A stretch of DNA of 38,796 nucleotides from Sedimenticola sp. (GCA_026984735.1 JALSRN010000070.1:1-38796); one strand, 5' to 3'; shown: positions 7,345 through 15,857, counted from the stretch's first letter. Numbers and translations are program-made. The notes: generated by a model not told the origin, from the letters alone.

Positions 7345-8765
7345 GGTGGTATTTTCCCCGCCTGCCGCTGGAGATTTTCGGGGCGGTGGATGAGTCGATC
7401 CCCCTGGCGGTGAGCCGCCGGTGGGAAGGGAAGGAGCGGATCGACCGCTGCAACGGCGCGGCCCGCCGCCGGGGGATCGCCGCCGGCATGCTTCTGAGCC
7501 GCGCCTTGGAGCGGACTCCGGAACTGGTGGTGAGAGCGCGCGATGCCGAGCGGGAGCGCGAGGCGCTGGAGGCGCTGGGCGGCTGGGCCTGGCGCTACAG
7601 TTCGCGCATCACCTTCGATCCTCTGCTGGTGCTGCTGGAGGTGGGCGGCAGCCTGCGCCTCTTCGGAGGGGTCGAGGCGATGCTGGAACGCATGGAAGGA
7701 GAGTTGACGAGGCTGGGGCACCGCGGCTACTGGGCGGTGGCGCCCACCCCCGCCGCCGCGGCGCTGCTGGCGCGGGTGGCGCCGGGGCGGAGGATCCACC
7801 ACCCCCGCGCTTTGGAGGCGGCGCTGGAGCCCGTGCCCATGGAGCGTTTCACCCGCAACGCCGAGCTGCTGGAGTTGATGCGCCAGACGGGTTTGCGCAC
7901 CATCGGCGACTGCCTGCGCCTACCCCGCCCGGAGCTGGCCCGCCGTGTGGGGCCGCGGCCGGCGCTGTTGCTCGACCGGCTTCTCGGTCGGGCGCCCGAT
8001 CCACGGCCGCTGTGGCGGCCGTCGGCCCGTTTCCGCCGGCGCCTGCAACTGGCGGCCGAGGTGGAACATGCCGGCGCGCTGCGGTTTCCGGCGCGCCGGC
8101 TGCTCGAATCGCTCGCCGCCTTTCTGCGCGGGAGAGACGGCTTGGTGCAGCGCCTGGAGTGGACGCTGGAGCACCGGCGCCATCCTCCCACCCGTTTTCG
8201 AGTGGGAGCGGCCCAACCCACCCGCGACCCCGACCGCCTGCTGCAGCTGTTGCAGTTGCGCCTGGAGCGACTGTGCCTGCCGGCTCCAGTGATCGAACTG
8301 GAGCTGACGGTGCCCCGGTGGCACCCCTTCGAAGCGGGCGGCGAGGATCTGTTCCGTGCCGCCGGGAAGGAAGGGGAACGGCTGCTGGAGCGCCTTCGGA
8401 CCCGCTTGGGCGCCGAGGCGGTGCGGGGGATGGCGTTGCGGGCCGATCCCCGTCCCGAACGGGCCTGGCGCTTTTGCGCGCCCGGCGGGGCGTCGACCCC
8501 CTCTCCATCTCCTCATCCGGCACAGCGCCGGCAGCCGCTCTGGCTGCTTCCCAGGCCGCGGCGGCTGCGGCAGCGGGACGGTCTTCCTCTCCATGGCGGG
8601 GCGTTGCGGCTGGAGCCCCGCTGCCAGCGCATCCAGACCGGCTGGTGGGAGGGGGAGGAAGTGGATCGTGACTATTACCGGGCGGTGAACCCCGCCGGCG
8701 AACGGCTCTGGATCTATCGCGACCGCAAGAGCGGCGACTGGTTTCTGCACGGTTTTTTCGACTGA
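7332..8765 (+). CDS. imuB: ImuB, catalytically inactive Y-family polymerase-like protein
   Basis: This is a 477-residue protein read from GTG 7332 inside the end of imuA. The frame is open far upstream, but homology begins at LWLGWYFPRLPLE. The Y-family fold is recognisable (RCNGAARRRGIAAGM, YSSRITFDPLLVLLEVGGS). The metal-binding acids of active DinB polymerases (the first Asp and the SIDE motif) are replaced, which is the ImuB hallmark. ImuB is a hub linking DnaE2, ImuA and the beta clamp. The C-terminal RRQPLWLLPRP segment is family-typical. The stop overlaps the dnaE2 start by one base (TGATG), indicating translational coupling. Confidence 0.88.
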   Translation: MLWLGWYFPRLPLEIFGAVDESIPLAVSRRWEGKERIDRCNGAARRRGIAAGMLLSRALERTPELVVRARDAEREREALEALGGWAWRYSSRITFDPLLVLLEVGGSLRLFGGVEAMLERMEGELTRLGHRGYWAVAPTPAAAALLARVAPGRRIHHPRALEAALEPVPMERFTRNAELLELMRQTGLRTIGDCLRLPRPELARRVGPRPALLLDRLLGRAPDPRPLWRPSARFRRRLQLAAEVEHAGALRFPARRLLESLAAFLRGRDGLVQRLEWTLEHRRHPPTRFRVGAAQPTRDPDRLLQLLQLRLERLCLPAPVIELELTVPRWHPFEAGGEDLFRAAGKEGERLLERLRTRLGAEAVRGMALRADPRPERAWRFCAPGGASTPSPSPHPAQRRQPLWLLPRPRRLRQRDGLPLHGGALRLEPRCQRIQTGWWEGEEVDRDYYRAVNPAGERLWIYRDRKSGDWFLHGFFD

Positions 8766-11700
8766 TGGACTACGCCGAGCTGCACTGTCTGAGCAACTTC
8801 AGCTTCCTGCGCGGCGCCTCCCATCCGCGGGAGTTGGTGGAACGGGCCCGGGAGCTGGGTTACCGGGCCCTGGCGATCACCGACGACTGCTCTCTCGCGG
8901 GGGTGGTGCGTGCCCACGAAGCGGCGACGACATGCAGCCTGAAACTGATCGTCGGTAGCGAGTTCCGCCTGGAGGAGGGCGACCGGGTGGTGTTGCTGGC
9001 CGCCAACCGTCAAGACTATGCCCAGCTGGTGCGGCTCATCACCCGCGGGCGCCGGCGCGCGGCGAAAGGGGGGTATCGCCTCGCCCGCGCCGACCTGGAG
9101 GCGGTTTCGGGCTGCCCGGCGCTCTGGATTCCTTCGCCCGATCCCGCTGCGGAGCAGGCGCCGGAGTGGTTCGCGGAGCGGTTCGCCGGCCGGGGTTGGC
9201 TGGCGGTGGAGCTGCGTCGCGACGGCCTGGATGGAGAGCGGCTGCAGCGGATGGAGTCGCTGTCGAAGCGTTGCGGCCTCCCCTTGGTCGCCGCCGGCGA
9301 CGTCTGCATGCACCGGCCGGAACGCCGCCCGCTGAAGGATCTGCTCACCGCCATCCGCCACCGCACCACGGTGGCGCAGCTCGGCTGGCGCCTCTCCATG
9401 AACGGCGAACGCCATCTGCGCCCGTTGCCCGATCTCCAGCGGCTCTATCCGCCGCCGCTGCTCGCCGAGACTCTGCGCATCGCCGAACGGTGCCGCTTCT
9501 CGCTCGACGAGCTGAGATACCGCTACCCTGACGACGTCACTCCGCCCGGCACCACGCCGGCCGCCTTTCTCCGCCGACTGGTGGAAGAGGGCAAGAGACG
9601 ACGCTGGCCCGCCGGCGCGCCGGCCAAGGTGGTCAGGCAGATCGAGCACGAGCTGCAACTGATCGCCGAACTGGAATACGAAGCCTATTTTCTCACCGTC
9701 TGGGACCTGGTGCGTTTCGCCCGGCGGCGCGGCATCCTCTGCCAGGGGCGAGGCTCGGCGGCCAACTCGGCCGTCTGCTACTGTCTGGGAATCACCGAAG
9801 TGGATCCGGCGCGCATGGAGCTGCTGTTCGAGCGTTTTCTTTCGAGGGAGCGCCACGAGCCGCCCGACATCGATGTGGATTTCGAGCACGAACGGCGCGA
9901 GGAGGTGATCCAGTACATCTATGAAAAATACGGCCGCCACCGCGCCGCCCTGGCGGCCAGCGTCATCACCTACCGCCCGCGCAGCGCCCTGCGGGATGCG
10001 GCGAAAGCGCTGGGGTTCTCCTCCCAGGAAGTGGAACGGCTGGTGGCGGGCGCCGCCGGCTGGCGCCGCCACGGCGCGGTGGAGGCCCGATGGCTGGCGG
10101 AGGCCGGCTTCGATCCCCGCCGGGCGCGCATCCGCCGCCTTCTGTACCTGGCCAACGAGCTCTTGGGCTTTCCCCGTCATCTCTCCCAGCATGTGGGCGG
10201 TTTCGTCATCGCCCGCGACACCCTGGAGACGCTGGTGCCGGTGGAGAACGCCGCCATGGAAGGACGCACCGTCATCCAGTGGGACAAAGACGATCTCGAG
10301 CGGCTGGGACTGATGAAGGTGGACGTGCTGGCCCTGGGCATGCTCAGTGCCATCCGCCGGGCTCTCGATCTGCTGGGGATGGAGCCGCAGCAGATTCCCT
10401 CCGAGGATCGCGCCACCTACGCCATGATCCAGCGGGCCGACACCCTGGGGGTGTTCCAGATCGAATCGCGGGCGCAGATGGCCATGCTGCCGCGTCTGAA
10501 GCCGGCCAATTTCTACGACCTGGTGGTGGAGGTGGCCATCGTCCGCCCCGGCCCCATCCAGGGAGAGATGGTGCATCCCTATCTGCGTCGCCGCCAGGGG
10601 CTGGAAGCGGTGGAGTACCCGTCGGAGGAGGTGAAGGCGGTGCTCGAGCGCACCCTTGGCGTGCCCATCTTCCAGGAGCAGGTGATCCGCTTGGCGGTGG
10701 CGGCGGCGGGCTTCAGCGCGGGCGAGGCCGATCAACTGCGCCGCGCCATGGCGGCTTGGAGGCGGCGGGGCGGCCTGGAGGCGTGGGAGCGCAGGCTCAA
10801 GGCAGGCATGGCGGAGCGGGGCTACAGCGCGGAATTCGCCGACCGCATCTTCCGCCAGATCCTCGGTTTCGGCGAGTACGGCTTCCCCGAATCCCACGCC
10901 GCCAGCTTCGCCTTGCTGGTCTATCTCTCCGCCTGGATCAAGTGCCACCATCCGGCGGTCTTTCTCGTCGCCCTGCTCAACAGCCAACCCATGGGTTTTT
11001 ACGCTCCGGCGCAACTGGTGCGCGACGCCCGGGAGCACGGCGTCGAGGTGCGCCCCGTGGCGGTGAACCGCAGCGGCTGGGAGAGCGCCCTGGAGGGCGA
11101 TGCGGTGCGCCTGGGGCTCCATCTTGTGAAAGGGCTCTCCCGCAAGGGGGCGGAACGGCTGGTGGCGGCGCGGCGCGCCGGCGCCTTCCGTTCGGTGGAA
11201 GAGCTGGCGCGGCGGGCCAGCCTCTGCCGGCGTGATCTGCAAGCGTTGGCCGCCGCCGACGCGCTGGCCGAAGTGGCCGGGCACCGTCATGCCGCCGGCT
11301 GGCGCGTGGCGGGGGTGGAGGTAGAGCCGCCCCTGCTGCGGGGCGCCGGAGTTGCCGAGACCGATCCCGGCCTGCCGCCGCCCGGCGAGGCCGAGTCCAT
11401 TCTCCACGACTATCGCAGCCTGGGGTTGAGCCTGCGCCGCCACCCCTTGGCTCTGCTACGGCCGAAGTTGGCGGAGGAGGGGTTTCTCTCTTCGGCCGAA
11501 GTGGCCAAGCGCCCGCCGGGCGCGGCGGTGCGGGTGGCCGGGCTGGTGCTGGTGCGTCAGCGGCCGGGCAAGGGCAACGCTGTCTTCGTCACTTTGGAGG
11601 ACGAAACGGGCCGGCTCAATCTCATCGTCTGGAAGGACCGGGCGGAGCGTCAGCGCCGGCTGTTGCTGGGCGCTTCGTTGCTGGGCGCCTGGGCCGAGAT

Positions 11701-11800
11701 CCAGCGGGCCGAAGGGGTGCAGCATCTGGTGGTGCGCCGGCTCTACGACCGCAGCGCTCTGCTGGGAGCGCTGGAGGTGCGGTCGCGAGACTTCCATTGA
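8765..11800 (+). CDS. dnaE2: Error-prone DNA polymerase DnaE2 (ImuC)
   Basis: This is a 1011-residue C-family polymerase that copies past damaged bases, the catalytic member of the ImuA-ImuB-DnaE2 mutasome. Its N-terminal PHP domain begins HCLSNFSFLRGAS. The polymerase palm has the catalytic PDIDVDF motif at residues 367-373, preceded by RGSAANSAVCYCLGITEVDP. A C-terminal OB-fold domain (about residues 920-995) contains AVFVTLEDETGRLNLIVW. The shorter length and the lack of the replicative C-terminal clamp region separate it from DnaE1. Start and stop are translationally coupled to imuB. It ends 14 bases from a convergent gene. Confidence 0.93.
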   Translation: MDYAELHCLSNFSFLRGASHPRELVERARELGYRALAITDDCSLAGVVRAHEAATTCSLKLIVGSEFRLEEGDRVVLLAANRQDYAQLVRLITRGRRRAAKGGYRLARADLEAVSGCPALWIPSPDPAAEQAPEWFAERFAGRGWLAVELRRDGLDGERLQRMESLSKRCGLPLVAAGDVCMHRPERRPLKDLLTAIRHRTTVAQLGWRLSMNGERHLRPLPDLQRLYPPPLLAETLRIAERCRFSLDELRYRYPDDVTPPGTTPAAFLRRLVEEGKRRRWPAGAPAKVVRQIEHELQLIAELEYEAYFLTVWDLVRFARRRGILCQGRGSAANSAVCYCLGITEVDPARMELLFERFLSRERHEPPDIDVDFEHERREEVIQYIYEKYGRHRAALAASVITYRPRSALRDAAKALGFSSQEVERLVAGAAGWRRHGAVEARWLAEAGFDPRRARIRRLLYLANELLGFPRHLSQHVGGFVIARDTLETLVPVENAAMEGRTVIQWDKDDLERLGLMKVDVLALGMLSAIRRALDLLGMEPQQIPSEDRATYAMIQRADTLGVFQIESRAQMAMLPRLKPANFYDLVVEVAIVRPGPIQGEMVHPYLRRRQGLEAVEYPSEEVKAVLERTLGVPIFQEQVIRLAVAAAGFSAGEADQLRRAMAAWRRRGGLEAWERRLKAGMAERGYSAEFADRIFRQILGFGEYGFPESHAASFALLVYLSAWIKCHHPAVFLVALLNSQPMGFYAPAQLVRDAREHGVEVRPVAVNRSGWESALEGDAVRLGLHLVKGLSRKGAERLVAARRAGAFRSVEELARRASLCRRDLQALAAADALAEVAGHRHAAGWRVAGVEVEPPLLRGAGVAETDPGLPPPGEAESILHDYRSLGLSLRRHPLALLRPKLAEEGFLSSAEVAKRPPGAAVRVAGLVLVRQRPGKGNAVFVTLEDETGRLNLIVWKDRAERQRRLLLGASLLGAWAEIQRAEGVQHLVVRRLYDRSALLGALEVRSRDFH

Positions 11801-11814
11801 AGAGGGCCGGGCCC

Positions 11815-12288
11815 TCACCAGGCCATGTAACTGAACCCCTTCTCCTGGAGAAGCATGATGTCCTCCACGCCGATGGGCACCGGTTTGGCGAAGTCGAGGA
11901 GGTCCTTCTCGGTCCAGCCCAGCGCCTTCATGGTGTTGCCGCAGGCGTGGAAGGAGACGCCGTAGAGATCCAGGGAAGAGGCCTTTTCCTGGAGCTCGAA
12001 AGGGATGGCCCGGCGCGGATGGCGGCCCAGGAGATGGATCCCTTCGGCGAAGGCGACCACCACGATCTCCACGTCGTCCCCATATTTGCGCAGCAGCTCC
12101 CCCACCGAGAAGAGAATGTGGGAGATGTACCTGGGGTCGGCCTTGTTGAGCTGGTAGACGATGTGGTGTTTCGAATCCTCCTCGAAATGGGTGGGGGTGT
12201 GGTGCGCTTCCGCCCGGGAGAGCACGGCGGCCCCGGAGCCGGCGGCCAGCCACTGCATGAAGCGGCGCCGGTTGAACGGATTTTTCAT
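11815..12288 (-). CDS. Tat-exported DsrE/DsrF-like family protein
   Basis: This is a 157-residue protein beginning at ATG 12288 with a strong GGAGGAG ribosome-binding site. The N-terminus NRRRFMQWLAAGSGAAVLSR is a twin-arginine signal, so the folded protein should be periplasmic. The mature part has the DsrE-type alpha/beta pattern and one conserved-looking cysteine, C116 in VSFHACGNTM, the position that carries sulfur in DsrE relatives. A role in sulfur trafficking outside the cytoplasm is inferred from the family and from the sulfur-globule-like gene upstream on the same strand. A terminator separates the two genes. Confidence 0.8.
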   Translation of the reverse strand: MKNPFNRRRFMQWLAAGSGAAVLSRAEAHHTPTHFEEDSKHHIVYQLNKADPRYISHILFSVGELLRKYGDDVEIVVVAFAEGIHLLGRHPRRAIPFELQEKASSLDLYGVSFHACGNTMKALGWTEKDLLDFAKPVPIGVEDIMLLQEKGFSYMAW

Positions 12289-12366
12289 GAGACTCCTCCT
12301 CCGCTGCGTCGTGATTCGATTATTGCGCGAAGCCGGCAGGCTGTCGACCGGCAAAGGCGCACAATC

Positions 12367-12389
12367 AAAAACGGCCCCGCAGGGCCGTT
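12367..12389 (-). terminator. Terminator of the sulfur-globule-like gene
   Basis: On the minus strand an 8-bp stem (AACGGCCC with GGGCCGTT) and a 4-base loop are followed by five T (A at 12367-12371). It lies 28 bases after the stop. Confidence 0.85.
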
Positions 12390-12416
12390 CGATTCGAAAC
12401 GAGGGTTGGAGAGACC

Positions 12417-12737
12417 TCAGCGCTTCTGCTGGGATCCGCTGCCGGCCGGCGCCTGTTGAGTGGGATAGGTGTACCCCGGATAGGCGTAGCCGCCGTAGGG
12501 GTAATAGCCGTAGTAGGGATAGGCGCCCCAGCCGGGATAGCCGTAGTAGTAAGGCGCGCCGTAATAGCCGTAGGGACCGTAGGGGCCGTAGAGCACCCAG
12601 GGCGGCGGATAGTCGTCCCACCAGTGATCGTCGTCGAACCAGTCCCATGGCCACCAGGATGCGCTTGCCATGCCGGCCGCCAACACCCCTCCGGCCAGAA
12701 CAGCGCCAGCAACGGCTTTCTTGACTGCTGCTTTCAT
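12417..12737 (-). CDS. Tyr/Gly/Pro-rich exported protein, sulfur-globule-protein-like
   Basis: This is a 106-residue protein from ATG 12737 with GGAGG upstream. Residues 1-27 are a Sec signal peptide ending ASA. The mature chain begins with a tryptophan/aspartate patch (WWPWDWFDDDHWW) and continues as a repetitive YG/YP region with about 20 tyrosines between residues 43 and 91. This matches the style of the envelope proteins of sulfur globules in purple sulfur bacteria and relatives, which coat stored sulfur in the periplasm. The assignment rests on composition and layout; low-complexity sequences can mislead. It has its own promoter and terminator, so it is a single-gene unit. Confidence 0.7.
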   Translation of the reverse strand: MKAAVKKAVAGAVLAGGVLAAGMASASWWPWDWFDDDHWWDDYPPPWVLYGPYGPYGYYGAPYYYGYPGWGAYPYYGYYPYGGYAYPGYTYPTQQAPAGSGSQQKR

Positions 12738-12777
12738 GTCACTGTCCTCCATCTGTTCCAGGTGAGAAGGAAAAATC

Positions 12778-12807
12778 AGCATATCGTCATATACTGATCC
12801 TCAACAA
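12778..12807 (-). promoter_or_regulatory. Probable promoter of the sulfur-globule-like gene, with overlapping palindrome
   Basis: On the minus strand TTGTTG (12807-12802) and TATGCT (12783-12778) are 18 bases apart. The -10 overlaps an imperfect palindrome, CAGCATATCGTCATATACTG at 12777-12796, a possible operator. Confidence 0.45.
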
Positions 12808-12836
12808 AATTATGGCGTTCCAAGCCCTTTTTTCCT

Positions 12837-12850
12837 TTGATCGGGATCAA
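12837..12850. promoter_or_regulatory. FNR/ANR-type binding site
   Basis: TTGATCGGGATCAA is a perfect TTGAT-N4-ATCAA box. Its centre is about 72 bases upstream of the predicted start of transcription of the sulfur-globule-like gene, a spacing used by FNR-family class I activators. Confidence 0.65.
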
Positions 12851-13030
12851 GCGGAAAAGGATTCTTCCCACGAGAAGTCGAAAAAATTTCTCCATGGACT
12901 TTTCGACCACCGAGCCGGAAAATGGAACTTGTCGGTTCTTTCATTTCCCGCGCGCAGGCTCCTGCAAAACTGCATTTCGCCCGGCCTGTCGATCTTGCAA
13001 AGATTGCCGCTTCGGAGAAAATCAACCGCC

Positions 13031-13456
13031 ATGCTCGAATACGTCTTTTTTCACCCCACGCCATGTGAGCGTTTTCTCGAATTTCTGCGCGGCGAGGCGC
13101 TTGTCCCCCAAGTGCATTCGGAGGAGGGGACTTGGGAGGTCTCCCTGCCGGAGGAGCTGTCCGACGATCTGATGGAGCGCATCGAGGCGCGTTATGACGA
13201 GCTGATGGAGCTGAACCAGGCGCTTCACGACGCCGAGGCGGAGGAGGGGGACTACCACGCGGCCGGGGTGGTGTTGAATCTCTCCGGCGGCGAGACGGCC
13301 TACGCCCAGGTCGATCCTGCTCTGCTTGGCCGCATCATGAGCGTGCTCACTCCGGAGGAGTTCGGCCGTGTGGTGGACGCCATCGTCGACGCGGTGGAGA
13401 ACCCCGACTCCCGCACCCTCTGCCAGCGGATGCGGGATGGCGCTAAAGAAAAGTGA
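13031..13456 (+). CDS. Acidic conserved-type hypothetical protein
   Basis: This is a 141-residue soluble, acidic protein that I do not recognise. It starts MLEYVFFHPTPCERFLEFL at ATG 13031; a GGAG 13 bases upstream is the only ribosome-binding candidate. The middle is helical and Glu/Asp-rich, and the end (PEEFGRVVDAIVDAVENP) looks helical too. There are two cysteines (near residues 12 and 121), no membrane segment and no signal peptide. Codon use matches the neighbours. It converges with the ABC ATPase gene, overlapping it by 14 bases. It may share the regulatory region with the divergent sulfur-globule-like gene. Confidence 0.75.
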   Translation: MLEYVFFHPTPCERFLEFLRGEALVPQVHSEEGTWEVSLPEELSDDLMERIEARYDELMELNQALHDAEAEEGDYHAAGVVLNLSGGETAYAQVDPALLGRIMSVLTPEEFGRVVDAIVDAVENPDSRTLCQRMRDGAKEK

Positions 13457-14216
13457 GGCAGCTCTCCGGCTCTTCTCCCACGGTGCGCACCGGCCAGTCG
13501 TAGAGCCACGAGAGCGGCTCGGGGGCGCCCATCTTCGCCACCTCGCCGGCACGCCAGCGGCCGTCGCCGCGGAGCAGTAGCAGATGGTCGCAGAAGACCC
13601 GGGCCAGGTTGATGTCGTGCAGCACCATCACCAGCGCGCGCCCCGACCGGGCGAAATGGTGGCGCAGCCGCTTTAGGATCTCCACTTGGTGGCCAGGGTC
13701 CAGATGGTTGGTGGGCTCGTCCAGCAGCGCCAGCCGCGGCTGTTGAGCCAGCAGCACGGCGATCTCCATGCGCTGGCGCTCGCCCCCGGAGAGAGTGGCG
13801 GGGTCGCGGCGGGCCAGCGCTTCCAGTCCCAGTTCGCCGATCGCCTGCCAGGCGATCCGCAGATCCGCCGCCGTCTCCCAGCCGAAGGTGCCCAGGTGGG
13901 GATGGCGGCCGGTGAGCACCGTCTCGAAGAGCGTGGTGGTGAAGCCGCCTTCGTCGAGCTGGAACAGCATTCCCAGCTCCCGCGCCAGCTCTTTGCGCCG
14001 CCACTGCGCCAGGGGACGCTCGCGATAGAGAATGCGGCCGGCGGCAGGGGGCTCCAGGCCGGCCAGCGTCTGCAGCAGAGTGCTCTTGCCGGCTCCGTTG
14101 GGGCCCAGCACGCCCCAGCACTCTCCGCTCTCGACCTTCAGGGAGAGTTCCCGGCAGAGGGTACGCCCGCCCCGCGCCAGCTCCACCTCCCGCAGTTGCA
14201 GAAGGGGACGGTTCAC
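13443..14216 (-). CDS. ABC transporter ATPase, B12/iron-siderophore type
   Basis: This is a 257-residue cytoplasmic ATPase of the BtuD/FecE/HmuV group. Walker A is GPNGAGKST (38-46), the signature is LSGGE (142-146), and Walker B is LALLDEP (162-168) followed by the H-loop region NHLD. It starts at GTG 14216, overlapping the permease stop by four bases, so the two are coupled. It would power uptake of cobalamin, haem or a ferric siderophore. The substrate cannot be told because no binding protein or TonB receptor gene is next to it. Confidence 0.88.
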   Translation of the reverse strand: MNRPLLQLREVELARGGRTLCRELSLKVESGECWGVLGPNGAGKSTLLQTLAGLEPPAAGRILYRERPLAQWRRKELARELGMLFQLDEGGFTTTLFETVLTGRHPHLGTFGWETAADLRIAWQAIGELGLEALARRDPATLSGGERQRMEIAVLLAQQPRLALLDEPTNHLDPGHQVEILKRLRHHFARSGRALVMVLHDINLARVFCDHLLLLRGDGRWRAGEVAKMGAPEPLSWLYDWPVRTVGEEPESCLTFL

Positions 14217-15202
14217 GATCCGGCTCCCCGCCGCCGGTTGAGCAGATAGAGAAAGAGTGGCACGCCCAGCAGGGCGGTGAGCACCCCCACCGGCAGCTCC
14301 ATGGGCGCGACGAGGGTGCGGGCGGCGGTGTCGGCGAGAGAGAGGAGGGTGCCCCCGGCCAGGGCCGTGGCCGGCAGCAACAGCCGATGGTCGGCTCCCA
14401 CCATCAACCGCACCATGTGGGGAGCCACCAGCCCCACGAAGCCGATGGCGCCGGCCAGGCTCACCGCCACCGCGGTGAGCAGGGAGGCGAGAAGGTAGAT
14501 GCGGATGCGCAAGGAGCCCATCTCCACGCCCAGCGACTGGGCGCGCAGGGCGCCGCGGGCGGCCAGGTTGAGCGCCGGCGCCATGGCCAGGGCCAGGAGC
14601 AATCCCGCCAGCAGGATCGATCCGGGCAGCCAGGGATCGAGCACGTCGGAGAGGTCGCCCATCAGCCAGAAGAGCATCCCCGGCAACCGGCGGCCGGGAG
14701 CCAGGCTGAGAAGGAAGCCGATGAGCGCCGACCAGCCGGCGGCCAGCACCACCCCCGTGAGCAGCAGGCGGACCGCGTTCCAGCGGTCACGGTGAGCCAG
14801 GGCGAAGAGCAAAAGGATGCTGACCAGGGCGCCGCCGAAAGCGGCCGGCGCGTGCCAGACCGGCGCCGACCCGACGAGCATGGCGGCCAGCACCGCCGTC
14901 GCGGCGCCGCCGGAGACGCCCAGCACATAGGGATCGGCCAGGGGGTTGCGCAGCAGCACCTGCATGAGCGCGCCGGCCAGCCCCAAGAGGGCGCCGATGA
15001 AGAAGGCGGAGAGGGCGCGGGGCAGGCGCAGTTCGTGAAGGATGCGGGCGTGGATGCCGCCGTCGTCGTGCCACAACAGGCGCCACAGCTCCGGCGGAGG
15101 AATGGAGACGCTGCCGAGGGTCAGCGCCAGGCCAAGCGCCGCCAGAGCCGCCGCCAGGAAGAGCCCCAGGAGGGGGAGCCGGGTTTCAAGGGGGTGGCGC
15201 AT
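14213..15202 (-). CDS. ABC transporter permease, FecCD/BtuC family
   Basis: This is a 329-residue inner-membrane protein with about nine or ten hydrophobic segments. The family blocks LRLPRALSAFFIGALLGLAG, MQVLLRNPLADPYVLGVSGG and GFVGLVAPHMVRLMVG are all present; they are typical of permeases for cobalamin and iron chelates. It starts at ATG 15202, 17 bases inside the end of the HAD phosphatase gene, and its stop overlaps the ATPase start. The unit therefore reads phosphatase, permease, ATPase. Confidence 0.92.
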   Translation of the reverse strand: MRHPLETRLPLLGLFLAAALAALGLALTLGSVSIPPPELWRLLWHDDGGIHARILHELRLPRALSAFFIGALLGLAGALMQVLLRNPLADPYVLGVSGGAATAVLAAMLVGSAPVWHAPAAFGGALVSILLLFALAHRDRWNAVRLLLTGVVLAAGWSALIGFLLSLAPGRRLPGMLFWLMGDLSDVLDPWLPGSILLAGLLLALAMAPALNLAARGALRAQSLGVEMGSLRIRIYLLASLLTAVAVSLAGAIGFVGLVAPHMVRLMVGADHRLLLPATALAGGTLLSLADTAARTLVAPMELPVGVLTALLGVPLFLYLLNRRRGAGS

Positions 15203-15857
15203 CTTTGTGCAGGTAGAGAACGGGCCACCCCTTCTCCGCCGCCACCGTCTCCAGCGTCGGGTCGGGGTCCACCGGCATGGGGTGGCTCACCTGCTCCAGG
15301 AGGGGGAGGTCGTTGTGGGAGTCGCTGTAGAACCAGGCGTCCTCCAGGGACTCGTCGCGTCCGGCCAACCACTCCTTCAGCCGCTTCACCTTGCCCTCGC
15401 GGAAGCAGGGGGTGCCTCGCACCCGTCCGGTGAAGCGTTCTTGCGCCCTTTCCGGCTCGGTGGCGATGAGGTGGGGGATGCCGAAGCGCTCCACGATGGG
15501 AGCGGTGACGAAAGCGTTGGTGGCGGTGATCACAGCCAGGGTGTCGCCCCGCTTACGGTGCATCTCCACCAGCAGACGGGCATCCTCGGTGATGAGCGGA
15601 TCGATCTTCTCCCGCAGGAACTCTTCGCGCCAGGCGTGGAGTCGGTGGGGGTCGTTCTCGGCCAGGGGGCGGAGGGAGAAGGCGAGGAACTCGTGGATGT
15701 CCAGCCTCCCTTCCTTGTACTCCTCGTAGAAACGCTCGTTCTCCCGCTTGTAGATGTCGGGGTCCACCACCCCCTTCTCCGAGAGGAAGAGTCCCCAGAG
15801 GTAGTCGGAATCGCCCGCCAGCAGCGTGTTGTCGAGGTCGAAGAGCGCCAGTGCCAC
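15186..15857 (-). CDS. HAD-superfamily IB phosphatase
   Basis: This is a 223-residue hydrolase from GTG 15857 (an ATG at 15890 would add 11 residues but has no ribosome-binding site and does not match the family start). The nucleophile motif is FDLDNTLL, and the second acid is in WFYSDSHNDLPLLE. The block AGDSDYLWGLFL is characteristic of the IB subfamily (TIGR01490 type, related to SerB and to phosphatases such as CicA). The substrate is unknown; a phosphoserine-, phospholipid- or histidinol-phosphate-type phosphomonoester is possible. It overlaps the permease gene, which suggests co-expression but not necessarily a shared function. Confidence 0.82.
   Translation of the reverse strand: MALALFDLDNTLLAGDSDYLWGLFLSEKGVVDPDIYKRENERFYEEYKEGRLDIHEFLAFSLRPLAENDPHRLHAWREEFLREKIDPLITEDARLLVEMHRKRGDTLAVITATNAFVTAPIVERFGIPHLIATEPERAQERFTGRVRGTPCFREGKVKRLKEWLAGRDESLEDAWFYSDSHNDLPLLEQVSHPMPVDPDPTLETVAAEKGWPVLYLHKDAPPP

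Noticed and set aside
8714-11443. A very long open frame antisense to dnaE2
   Set aside because: It is a mirror of GC-rich codon use. Its translation is rich in His, Gln, Arg and Gly without domains, while the plus strand has a clear polymerase.
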